The translations under genes and the position numbers were made by a program. DNA of 64,000 nucleotides from Laccaria trichodermophora. Its lineage: Eukaryota; Basidiomycota; Agaricomycetes; Agaricales; Hydnangiaceae. Within the stretch, counting starts at the first letter, position 1. Each line of letters begins with the position of its first letter. The stretch spans positions 928,262 to 992,261 of the forward strand of contig JACTVC010000011.1 of the NCBI GenBank assembly GCA_018417955.1, given 5' to 3'. Positions 48,990-59,246 of the stretch are shown here, piece after piece. Under the pieces are notes generated by a model that was not told the DNA's origin, ran no database searches, and worked only from the letters and a program-made list of their open reading frames with translations.

Positions 48990-49615
48990 TGACCTCTGCC
49001 TCCAAATTCAGATTCTTGATAGCAACAACTTCTGGACATTCTACATGGTTTTTGCTGACGCTAGATTCCTTTCTTGAGTACCTACACCATCATCAACGCG
49101 AAAAACAAATTTCAAGTAAGCGATCTGTCCCAAGCAGTCTCCCTCACTCTACATTATTTGTAATAGAAAACCCTCGATTTCTACACCAGTCCTACGTCTA
49201 AAACCGGGTAAGTGGTCATGCATCACTATCAGCAGCCTCTGATCTGTCTCCCTTTTCTCAAATCAAGCGGTCGAGTTCTCCTGACACCAACAGGTTAACA
49301 AGCCTTGTGATTACGTCGCTAACTGAGGCAGTCAGTGTGTCGACACAAGCCCGCTTCAGTCACACATTGATGGAGTACAATGTCAACCTCAAGCGCCAGG
49401 GCCACACAGGAGCTCTACAAGCAGTTGGTTTGCCTAGCTTGACACATTGATCATCGACGATCACTACGAGGACAAAGCGCAAGCCCATCTGAATGCCAAT
49501 CTTTGGGCCAACGCAAAGAAATTGGCAGCCGTACGAGACAAAATTGAACCAGTACGTTTGATCACTCGCGTCATAATTGTGCACTTTTTTTTTTCAGAAG
49601 TGGACAGATCTCCAG
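48990..49615 (+). pseudogene. Chimeric vWA pseudogene (D/E-type 5' end, B-type 3' end)
   Basis: About 49012-49105 matches the start region of genes D and E (their MAFADAKFLPSGTYAI codons, here with a stop). From about 49109 the sequence switches to the 3' part of gene B, from the splice junction at 43672 to about 44186, with indels and a lost final exon pair. The upstream 100 bp resemble the promoter of gene E. It marks a recombination between the two vWA gene types. Confidence 0.7.
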
Positions 49616-50110
49616 ATCGGATAGATTCGATGCTGATATAAATATCCGCGGGCAAGACCTAGATATTTGAGAAGAACTCGACTTGTCAAGTGTCGCAGTG
49701 GACTGAGGGTACCCGGCACCAGCAGGTTTGAATTGCAAAGGGTTTGAAAAAGGTTCTGACGCTCGGGGGAGATACATCTGTCTACTAGTGGCCTTGAGGA
49801 CGATTGGCAGCGCGAGCACATTCAGTGTGGTATCGGATCCCATGATCCGGCGTAAAATGTGCCATTTATAGCTCAAATTCCTTCGGCAGCGAAGGTCAGA
49901 ACTACATTGAGGCTAGCCTGAGGGTTGTGAGGTTACAGCGGTGTCAGGCTACAGGGCTTGGCCTTGCTCACTGGCAAACCGACTAGTCAAAAGGCAAGAA
50001 ATGGGCAAAAAGACTCTCGAACTCTATACAGTGAAGTTGCGAATCAAGATTTGAGGGCGAAAGGTCGGTGCGATAATCATCAACCTTGAAGCTTAAATGA
50101 TAAAAGGGGG
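49616..50110 (+). repeat. Dispersed duplicate block, copy 2
   Basis: Matches 44510-45010 in block order, downstream of the chimeric pseudogene just as copy 1 is downstream of gene B. Confidence 0.65.
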
Positions 50111-52021
50111 TTAGGATAGATAGCGGATTGATTTGGATCTTGGGCGTCTTTGACATGAGTCTGGTTCCTGAATCTCTCTACACAGCCATGAACCTGCTGA
50201 AGCCTGCTGATCGCCCAAAAATCCGATAAAACACTTCGTTTGGATTCTCGACAGAAGCAATCTTTGGTCGTTCAACATGGCTTTTGCTGACGCTAAATTT
50301 CTTCCTTCGGGTACCTACGCCATCATCAATGTCGAGTACAACCGTTCCATCTCTTTCAACAAGGAGGGCGAGTATTTCTCCGCATCCAAGGTAGACTATG
50401 GAGTAAGTGTTCCTTTGGTATGAGCCGCTTACCCTGACCATTTTCCCCACTGCAGTGTACCATCTCATTCTTCGCGAACAAGAAATGGTCAATTCAAGGC
50501 CCGCCAAACGTGTTCGCGGATATTGGACCAGATGCAGAGGAGGGAGAAAACGTTGCCTCGATAAAGGACCCGCCTAAACCTCATCAGTGGGTTATCAAGC
50601 GACATTCCGGAGAAACCCAATTCTACATGTCTTGAACTTTTACATTCTCGTCTTTCGCAAGTTGATCTTTTCCTTCCAGAATATACTCTCCGACTCAGCC
50701 CAATCTGTTTTGGAACCTTCCTAATGGCGATGACGGGCATCTGTAAGTACATGTGCATGCTTAAGGATACATAGTAACCGCTGCATGTTCTCAGCTGCAA
50801 TTGTCTACTGAACACGACAGCAGAGCGAGCTTTTGGAAGTTCAAAAAATTAGAAAAGGTAGACGGTGACCCCCAACCTGTACGCCTATTTGCTTTGATTA
50901 CTGCGATATAGAATCTGACGAATCATCTCGAAGCCTGATCCGATGAAGCAGTTTGTGGCTTCTCCTGTAAAGCGTCCAACGTCACTAGATTCAGCGATCA
51001 AAAATATCTTCGCCGTAACCATACCGGCTGGCTGGTTGACAACCATTACTGCAGTGAGTGAGAACCTCTTACTGCCCAATTTTTCTACCTCAGTTCTTGA
51101 AAGGTGTCCTGCGGTCATCGCGTTAACCTTGTCAGAGTTCGCCGCGTTGTCAATGGGGCGCTGGAGAAAGAAGATCTTATTAGTGGTTGGGATACTATCG
51201 ACAAGGCAATGACAGTCGATGGAAGCGATTCAAATTCCTTGACTCTGCCTTCCGCGGTGGATGCTTATGTCCTCGTCATCGAGGCTTTCAACTCTAGTAA
51301 TCGGGCGAGGAAGGATCCACGCAGGTTGCCTGGGTTCAAAGATTTAAGCACAAATCTACGCGTCATCACGGTGCGTACCTGCCATGATCACTCCCCTCAT
51401 TAGGTTGATAATGATACTCAGACTTTTCGGCCAAATATCATGAAAAGTATCCCTGATTTTCAGACTTTTACGGTAAACGAGGCCCTTTTACATACCGAAA
51501 ATCCCCTTGAAACATAATTTAGATTTTCGATGAGTCCTCGGAAGGGTCTAACTCCGGAAGAACCCAGAATGCGATTATCACGATTCATGCAACTGTCAAA
51601 GTAGCTGTTGACTTGAATAATCCTGGAAAGCCAGAACCGGACACCGTAAATAAGGGGTATAATAAAGATCTGGATTCCCCGCGTCCAGCTTATATGGACC
51701 AATGGTTGAAGTAAAATGGCTTTTTTTCTTATTGCGACCGCTGACACCTCCTTCAAGCAAATACCATCCTGTTTTCGTGATAGACGACTCCGACTCGGTG
51801 TGTGCCCCTCTTTTCGTCTTTTTTGCCTCTTCATGTCAACTTTCCGCAGATGGCTACTGATGGCGCATGGGGAAAGGCTAAACAAGCAGTGGTCCGAGTA
51901 ACCTCTGAAGTTATGCAATATGATTCAGAAGGAATCGACGTGTATTTCCTCAACTCTTTGTTATACCAAAACTCAATCACAGTGAGATACCTGATTCACA
52001 TTGATTGTAGGATGCTGACAG

Positions 52022-53657
52022 TAGTGTTGCCGAAGTTCAGTTCAGTCCAGTTCTTCACCTCTTTTTAAGAACTGAGAACCGAACTGATGACCTCCAGGCA
52101 GAACTGAGGACCGAACAGGACTGAACTGGTAAGAACCGTTCTTCCCTGTCCAGTTCTGTTCAGTTCTCAGTTCGAACTGCCGAACTGGCAAAAATTGGGC
52201 AGCAAGTGGTATCTCCAGCTCGACAGCCGCTGATCTCGTCACCCAATCGACTGGGCTTGCTGGACACAAAGTCTTCAGCGGCGGCACTTCCGAGAACGCT
52301 TCCGTGACGGTGTACCGCGTGTTGAAAGCCGGGGGGTGCACAAACTCATGCACGGGTGTGGCCCCAAAAGTCACCATGCAACCTCGCAAGGGCAGTGCGA
52401 GTGTCGATTGACACTGCCGTGCAGCCTTGCGAGGTTAAAGGTGTGGGGCTCGAGGGGAGCAGGGAGGCAAGGTGGTGGAGCAATAAGAGGAAGGGGGAGG
52501 GGGAGTCACATCGTTGGAGGGTGCACTGGCACTAGATGTGGGGCCGTTCATCGTTGTCATGTGTCTAGAACAATGTTCGTCCATTCTTGGTTGCCACGTC
52601 GTCATTGGCGAGGTGGCACGTATGGTGTAGATCATCGAGTGATAGTTTCGTTTTCAGGGATACCCTGTTGCGAAGCTCGTCAACCAGACAGCGCGGTAAG
52701 CTGCAATGAACATACTTACCCATCTTCAGACCCCTCCTCACCCGTTCGCCGACGTCCTTCCACCCTACATGCAGAAGTCACTAGCTGAGTGTTAAGTACT
52801 TGTTCTCGAGCTCCTCGTTGATCTTGTATTTGTCTCCTTCCTCCTCTCTTACCGTAACGCCCGAAGTCAAGTCCTTCAACCCCTTGCTCCCACCTAGCAG
52901 GATACTACTCATGATAAACCCCGATGCGAGCTGCTCCCGAAGGCGCTCGTCATACTCTTGTTGAAAAACGGAGTGTGTATACTTGGACCGGGCGAGGACG
53001 GTGAGTTGGACGGTGGTGAAGGGAGGCTTGTTGAGTATACCATCGTTAGCATGCAGGTAATCAGTGTTCGGGTGTCAGATTTGGAATGTGGATGGTTACA
53101 AAAGAAAGGCCACGCACTGAGGACCTTCGTAGAGACGTAAACACAACCAAAATCTTCTATACATGAAAACACAATGGATGACAAATCACATTTAATGTTA
53201 CATAATAATTTTACATAAGCGACCTGAGCCGCGTGAGCGGCGTCTGCTGGAAACTAGGATTCAACATGCATACCAGGGGGTCCAGGGGGCTTGCCCCCGG
53301 CAAGCTGTGACCAGTGCTGGAGGAACGGCCGAGCGCAGCGAGTGCCGTGCCGTAGGCACGGGTCTAAAGCTTGTACAACCAAAATACAACTCAATACTCA
53401 CAATTCGAGGTTTTTTGGACTTTTGTTCCAGCCATTTACATAATATTTCTCAATGAAAAAAAATGTATGTTCAGTTCTTGTTCAGTTCAGTTCGAACCGG
53501 TTCTAATGCAGTTCCTAAAATTTCTCTCATGCCTGAACTGCGAACCAGAACTGACTACCCTAGCCCGAACCAGAACTGGAACCGTAACCGAACTGTCCGT
53601 TCGGTTCTGCCAGTTCGGTCCGAACCGATGGTTCGGAACTGAACTTCGGCAACACTA
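52022..53657. mobile_element. Non-autonomous hAT-like transposon
   Basis: 1636 bp with terminal inverted repeats TAGTGTTGCCGAAGTTCAG and a perfect 8-bp target duplication, GCTGACAG, at 52014-52021 and 53658-53665. Eight-base duplications and TAG(T)G ends are hallmarks of the hAT superfamily. Both ends carry many subterminal CAGTTC/GAACTG repeats. No transposase frame is seen. Inside, near 52379-52438, an imperfect hairpin built on ACCTCGCAAGG and CCTTGCGAGGT occurs. It splits gene D. Confidence 0.88.
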
Positions 53658-55034
53658 GCTGACAGTGGCGATATACCAGGCACCAGAGGACGTTCTTCAA
53701 ATATTTGGAAATGTCAAACCGAAAGGTATAACAGTTTCTCTCAAACATCATCTCGCTCTCTAAGTTCGTCATTATAGGACCATCTCCAATCGGCGCTCGG
53801 CTTGAATTTGTTTTAAACAAAATTATCAACCAGCTTGAACAAGCCAAACACGATACTGCTGCTTATAGACTGATCAAGCCGATCAATATCGTCGTTCTCA
53901 CAAATAGCCCCCCTTCAGACAATCCTACTAGGGTTATTCGAGCAGCGGCGCGGAAACTGAACCAGGGACTACACCATCCCAACGCCATCGCAATTCAATT
54001 CATTCAAATTGGTAATGATAAACTTGCGAAGACAGCATTGAAGAAATTGTCGGATGATCCCTCTTTTGTTTGTAACTTGATTCGCTTTTGTGACCATCCT
54101 CTAAATTATATCCCACTAGAACATCGTGGATACGGTAATCTTTGGGAACAAATTTACTCCAGAGAATCTGCAAAATTCGGTCCTTAATGCAATGCATCCC
54201 TCTGTGCGTGCCAAAGTTGCTGGCTCTTCTGGTTTGCAATTCGGTGCGGTATTCCACGATTTTTTTCACACATTTGACTTTCACCTCAATCCCCTTTCTT
54301 AGTCCATTACCGCGTGTACAACGACGAGGGCGCGATCGTCACAAGACGTCCTGCGTATCTAAATGATACTTATCTTGGGCGTGTCCGGTCACAGTGGGTT
54401 CCTCCACCTCATAATGCAGGTTCTTTGCGACGTTGCTTGGCGTTGATGGAAAGTATTGATCCAAACGCGACGACATTGTTCGCCGCTCTCTCGAGCAAGT
54501 CTGCGTTGGCGGATGACATTCCTGTTTCATTCAAAACCAACCAAACTCTGGGCATATCGCCTGATGAGCCAGTGGCACTTCTCACAAAGGCCAAGCCTTC
54601 CAACACACTGACGCCAGGAACAGAAAATTTTCGTGTCAGTCCGGATGCTCAGTCCCCTCTCACCCCACGTTTTCGTGAGTGACCCTAACCTGACTTCATT
54701 CTTTACTCATGCTTATATCTTCTTTAGTGTACTATGGGGTTTATAACGAGGGTGGCGCGTCGCTTCTAAAGCGCCTGTCGATCCACAGGAACTCTGGGTG
54801 TCCAGGGTGGACCTTTCCCTAATCCCACCACCGCTCTCCGTCACCTCTTTGAAGCGTTTTATTTCTTCAAAAGAGGGCATTACTGGTTCATCTCAACTTT
54901 TTACCAATGGGAACGTAGTGACCCCTGTGATCGATGAACATATCTTGACAGAGGATGGGAGATGGCCTGGGTCCACCCCCGACGATCATGTTATGTTCAA
55001 GTTCACGACTCCAGTTTCTCCTCATGTTCAAGTC

Positions 55035-55108
55035 CCTCCTCCTACTCCAGTTCCTCTTCCTACTCCAGTTCCTCTTCCTACTCCAGTTCCTCCTCCTACT
55101 CTTCCTAC
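55035..55108 (+). repeat. Short tandem repeat coding for Pro-Thr-Pro-Val linker
   Basis: An 18-bp unit, CCTCTTCCTACTCCAGTT, and variants occurs about four times. It would encode a PTPVPL linker between the vWA C-terminal region and the last trefoil-like segment of gene D. Confidence 0.75.
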
Positions 55109-55693
55109 GTTCAGCGAGGGGTCGCGTTACATGATCTTGAATTCGACGGGTAAAGCCTTGAGATGTCATCCCGGGCACACGGGTAATTCAGGCCGTGACC
55201 TTTATTTGATTGACGTAGGCGGCTATCCACAAGCTGCGTATGATTACGCATCGCATGTGCGTATTATCTCCGATTTCTTGGTGGATTATTTGATCTCAGT
55301 TGGCTGCATAGTTTTACCTCAGGACCCAAGCTGATGGTGGCATTGCGTTGTACTCCGCGTTGTTCCAAAAATGGGCAGGGCCGAATTTCCGTACTCATCC
55401 GACAGCTTACAGCTATTACTTCATCCCAACTGAAAGCAAAGACTGGTTCTCGTAAGTTTCACCACTTGTGTGATTGTTTCCGCAGTTTACACCAGAGATA
55501 GCATTTGTCTAGATAGATCTTCTCGCCAGGCGTTGTATGACACAAACGTTCGTCACTTCGAACCGGTAGATTTTCAGCTAGTGAGCGACCAGATTTCGTA
55601 AGATTCAAAAACTCCCCTTACTCATAATCTTTCTAGGGAGTAAAGGATCTCAATCCCAACGACCGCTTGCAAAGATGGCGCCTGGCCTTGTAG

Positions 55694-56189
55694 GTAACGT
55701 GCCCGGCAGCTGCATGTCATGCCAAACCCAATACTTGCTGGATCTAAGGATATCTACTTACATTCGTTGTAATTAGCGAGCGTGTGGAGTTTTGATATAT
55801 CAGTCTTCTTTGTTCGCGACCTTGCAAATTTGGAGTGAGACAGTCCCGTTGCGCTACCTTCGAAACGAACCGACCTTTTGAATTTGGATGAGTCTGCACG
55901 CTCACAACGCGAGGGCTGAGGCCTGAGGTCCTACGCTCGGTTACGTCGGAAGAGAGGGAATTGATATTCCAACAAAACTTCGATTTGTAAATCTATCAAT
56001 GCCGTGGTACCGGGGAATAAGTAAGAATAAGTAAGAAGCGATGGCTGTCAAAAGGCGAAGCAGAGAAAAGTGGCACCGAAATCGTTCCCGATGATAACGG
56101 GTGCTGGGGTGGATTAGGAGCTCTAGTAAATGAAAATTAAGTCCAAGGATAAGATAATGTATAAAGTCCTGCGCGTCCTGGGGAATCAT
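55694..56189. other. Convergent spacer between gene D and the BTB gene
   Basis: No gene seen. Gene D (+) and the BTB gene (-) converge here. Confidence 0.4.
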
Positions 56190-57047
56190 TTATATCGTCT
56201 CAGGAAGAGCGTCAATCGCGGCTTTCAAATCCCGCAAGAACTTCCACGAATCCAGAACGCTTTCCGGACACCTCGGGCACCCGGCCTTATTCCCCACCCT
56301 AAATAAAAACTCCATCCCAAACACCACATCAGTGGTTGGGCGCACCGCCAGCTCCTGTTTGGCCGTCTTCTCAAACACAAACCACCACTTTGGTGCCCCA
56401 TCCACATTGAAAGGAGAGCCATTGCACTGCATGCATTTGACCTGGTCTGTCATTCTGATGAGAGCCTGCGCAGCCTGGGAGCGGCGCCTGTGCAGCGTGA
56501 GGAGCTGGTGATAGGAATATGCATTGATGTGCCTCAGGTCTTCTGACAAGGGCGCGTCCAAGAGATTGGTGTTAAGTGTGTATCTCGCCGCGATCTTGGC
56601 TTCTTCTTCTAAGTCGTGCCGACAAGCAATAGCGTAGACGTGCAGAGGGGACGTATCTAAAAAGTGGGGGGAGACAAGAACCCTGCGCAGTACAGAGATG
56701 GCGCATTCTAGGTCGTATTTGACAGCGGCTTCTAAGAGAGCCTGAAGATCATGCAGAGAGCCGATGACGGGGTTGGAGATGGGGTAGACGTATCGTAAAA
56801 GTGTGTCCAGCACACTTGCGCTTTCCGATACTGGAATACGAGGTTTCTTCGCCGATTCCGATGGCTGTGGTAAGGTAAAGAGGTCGTGGAAGAATGGAGA
56901 GGCTGCTGCTAGAATGCAGCTGTGAACATGGAACTCCGTGGTAGAAGAAGGGCTAGTTGCAGGAGCGCTATCAGCATCAGGGGCGTCGTTGGCGACAAGA
57001 ATAACGTCGGCATCGGGCGCAGTGAACGCATACTTTGAGATAGCCAT
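56190..57047 (-). CDS. BTB/POZ-domain protein
   Basis: Intronless, 285 aa from the ATG at 57047 (MAISKYAFTAPDADVIL). An ATG at 57203 adds 52 residues without domain features. The BTB fold is shown by DADVILVAND, then FHVHSCILAAASPFFHDLF, and by the later LLRYVYPISNP and LEAAVKYDLECAI helices. After it come a helical BACK-like part (HVYAIACRHDLEEEAKIAA) and a C-terminus with Cys pairs (CMQCNG, CPRCPES). This is a common agaricomycete family, probably an adaptor for a cullin-3 ligase or a transcription partner; the target is unknown. It is the only - strand gene inside the vWA cluster. Confidence 0.82.
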   Translation of the reverse strand: MAISKYAFTAPDADVILVANDAPDADSAPATSPSSTTEFHVHSCILAAASPFFHDLFTLPQPSESAKKPRIPVSESASVLDTLLRYVYPISNPVIGSLHDLQALLEAAVKYDLECAISVLRRVLVSPHFLDTSPLHVYAIACRHDLEEEAKIAARYTLNTNLLDAPLSEDLRHINAYSYHQLLTLHRRRSQAAQALIRMTDQVKCMQCNGSPFNVDGAPKWWFVFEKTAKQELAVRPTTDVVFGMEFLFRVGNKAGCPRCPESVLDSWKFLRDLKAAIDALPETI

Positions 57048-58934
57048 GAGGCACCAAAGGAACGGGGAATAAGTCAGGATCGCGCGCAGGGAGAGAACTT
57101 TATATTGAGTGGTATGAGAAAGCAGTACAAGGCCAAGCGGATCGCAGTTGGGGTAGTTGCACTTGAAGTAGCGCGGTAGAGAGGAGTAAACACTGACAAA
57201 CACGGGACCAACGTCACCTCCAAGCTGAACCAGTATATCTTCCTCAGCTCCGAGTGCCAGATTTACATCGTTTCACGCTCTGAATCGACACCTTTCTCTT
57301 CTACCATAAGTACTGGCAGGCGGTGGAGATCCTGAAAGTCTGCGGCGGCTGTGGTCGAGGCTCTGGTTCCGTTTTTTTCGGCGCTTGTGTTTGAGTTAGA
57401 ATGATGAGAATGCGCGGCCAAAGGACGCCCGTCAATCCGGTACCGGAAGTCTTGTTGTGGGTCGCCTCAACTCTGCTTCTTGCGGAGCTTCGGGCCTTCG
57501 CATTTGCGACTAATGGAGAGGCATGACGCTGTGTTGAGTAAAAATGAAGACAGATAACGCGTACACGCATGCGCGGAAAGCCTAAATGAAATGATCATCG
57601 ACAAGCACACTTCGCATCCTGAAACAGGACTAGCCATCAACAACAGATGGACAGCTTCGCAGGAAGCATCTTTCTGCTTGTTAGATGGACGAAAGTGAAC
57701 CAGAAATCTTCTGGCTTGGGACGTGATGCACATGATGGAGCCTAACCACGAAAAGATTAGTTTTCGTATCAACTGCGCCGAATTTGCGCACAAACAATGT
57801 AGTCCGGAGGATGAAGATCAGCGAATGGAAGGCCCAACGTCACGGCCACCGCCTTTCTTGTTGACTCTTCTCTCTTTCAAACTTAGTCGGTTTTTGGAGG
57901 GCTTTTCCCTGCGGGTCGAGCTGTCTCTGGAAAACTGGCTAAGGAGTAGGTTCGACTCGGCTTGACGAATCGGAGGGAAGAACCAAACGTCTGCAAATCA
58001 GCACAAAATTACATGCTCAAACGAGGAACGTACCGACGACGCCACGCCTCGCTCGCGAGTTAGATCACCAAGTCTTCCCATTCACAAATATTCCATCAGC
58101 CACCTGAGAATGCTGTATCCCCCAACCATGTGGTTGGTGTTTTAGCGATCGATCCGACTTGCCCAGTGAGGGTAATTTTGCATCCACCTTTCCAAAGCGG
58201 CGGGTCACAATTATGATGCTGTGTCCATTCAGTATGAATTGCAGCCCGGGGAAAACCTCGAGGAACAATGAAGTCATGGTGACGGCTCCAAAAAGTTTAA
58301 GAGTCCAACACGAGTGACTTGGACTATATGGGGTTCGCCAGTCACCCAGCCAGCCACCCGTTGTGATTCTTCCAGATGACCTGCGCAAGGAAATTGATCA
58401 ATACGTTCGTGAAGGTCATCAAGATCAACAGCTTTGTCTTCATTCCTAATCAATCATTTGAGCGTCTGCGAATCTTCAACCGCGTGTTTACCGTCTGGTG
58501 GGTGGATGATCAATGTAATTTTTAAGACCCACCTTCCCGAAAGAGTTGCAGCTGCAGAAACTGAAGATCAGGAGGACATGGGAGGTACAAAAGTCGCAGG
58601 TTGAGCTGGTTCGAGGTAAGGCTTTTGTGCGTCACTAGAACCACATGGGCTTTGCAGTTCGCCACCGCAGCCTGAAGTCTCCCTGACGTTGCCCTCGTAA
58701 CCAAAAAAAATTGGTTAATTCGTTTGCAAAGGTCATCGGTGTTCACGACTCTGTCTTTTGAATATTCCAAGGATAGAATGGCAGTGAAATGGGTTGAAGG
58801 TTGGTATAAGAGTAGAGATACTTACGTAATAAAGTAAAATAGTTCGTCCAGCTGGACTTTGGGACTCATGCACATGGTCGACTGGTCAATTGTAGTGTTG
58901 GAGTCCTTGAATGTGTTGGGCTGCGTCTTTTCCA
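57048..58934. other. Gene-poor stretch between BTB gene and vWA gene E
   Basis: Open frames are short and unrecognised. The sequence from 57048 to about 57250 should include the BTB promoter. The rest shows no gene, repeat array or RNA that I can support. Confidence 0.4.
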
Positions 58935-59246
58935 CATGGTGTCGATATCGATCTTGGGCGCCTATATCTGGAGATCTTACACACTCAGCCGTTGAATCAC
59001 CGCTCATCATGCATCAGCACTGACATAATGAACATTCTCTTTATCGACCTCTGCTGCCGGAATCCTTGCCATGTACTTATATGTAAAAACACTTCGTTTT
59101 GATTCCTGGATCTCTGCTTTACTTGCACAAGCCAAACGCTGAATCGACACTCATCACCACCCTGATCCTCTTATCAATCTCTGCCCTTGCCATGTATAAA
59201 AACACCTCATTTGGATCCTTGACAGCGACACCTTTGGTCATTCTGC
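58935..59246 (+). promoter_or_regulatory. Promoter of vWA gene E, partly duplicated
   Basis: TATAAAAA at 59195-59202, about 50 bp before the start codon, is a good TATA-box candidate. A block ending in a TGCCATGTA...AAACACTTCGTTT-type sequence occurs twice (about 58940-59110 and 59115-59225), and related sequence lies upstream of gene D (50225-50276) and of the chimeric pseudogene (48885-49010). So D, E and the chimera share one promoter type. Confidence 0.5.

Larger units (their letters stand above)
50277..55693 (+). pseudogene. vWA gene D: trefoil-like + DxSxS-type vWA, broken and interrupted
   Basis: Collinear with gene E: trefoil-like N-terminus (FLPSGTYAIINVEYNRS), linker, VFVIDDSDSM MIDAS motif, PSPIGARLEFVL, NIVVLTNSPPS, then a C-terminal region (YLGRVRSQWVPPPHNAGSL). 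Lesions seen: exon 3 (50680-50742) is one base shorter than in E, in the run before CATCTG, which shifts the frame; a hAT-like element sits at 52022-53657 inside the vWA region; and one base is missing near 54759. Downstream there is a Thr-Pro-Val-Pro repeat and a second trefoil-like segment (GSRYMILNSTGKAL) absent from E. The end at 55693 is tentative. It is unlikely to make the full protein, though it may have done so recently. Confidence 0.7.

Noticed and set aside
55035..55108. CRISPR-like repeat array
   Set aside because: The units are contiguous 18-bp coding repeats without spacers, in a eukaryotic genome; they encode a Pro-rich linker.
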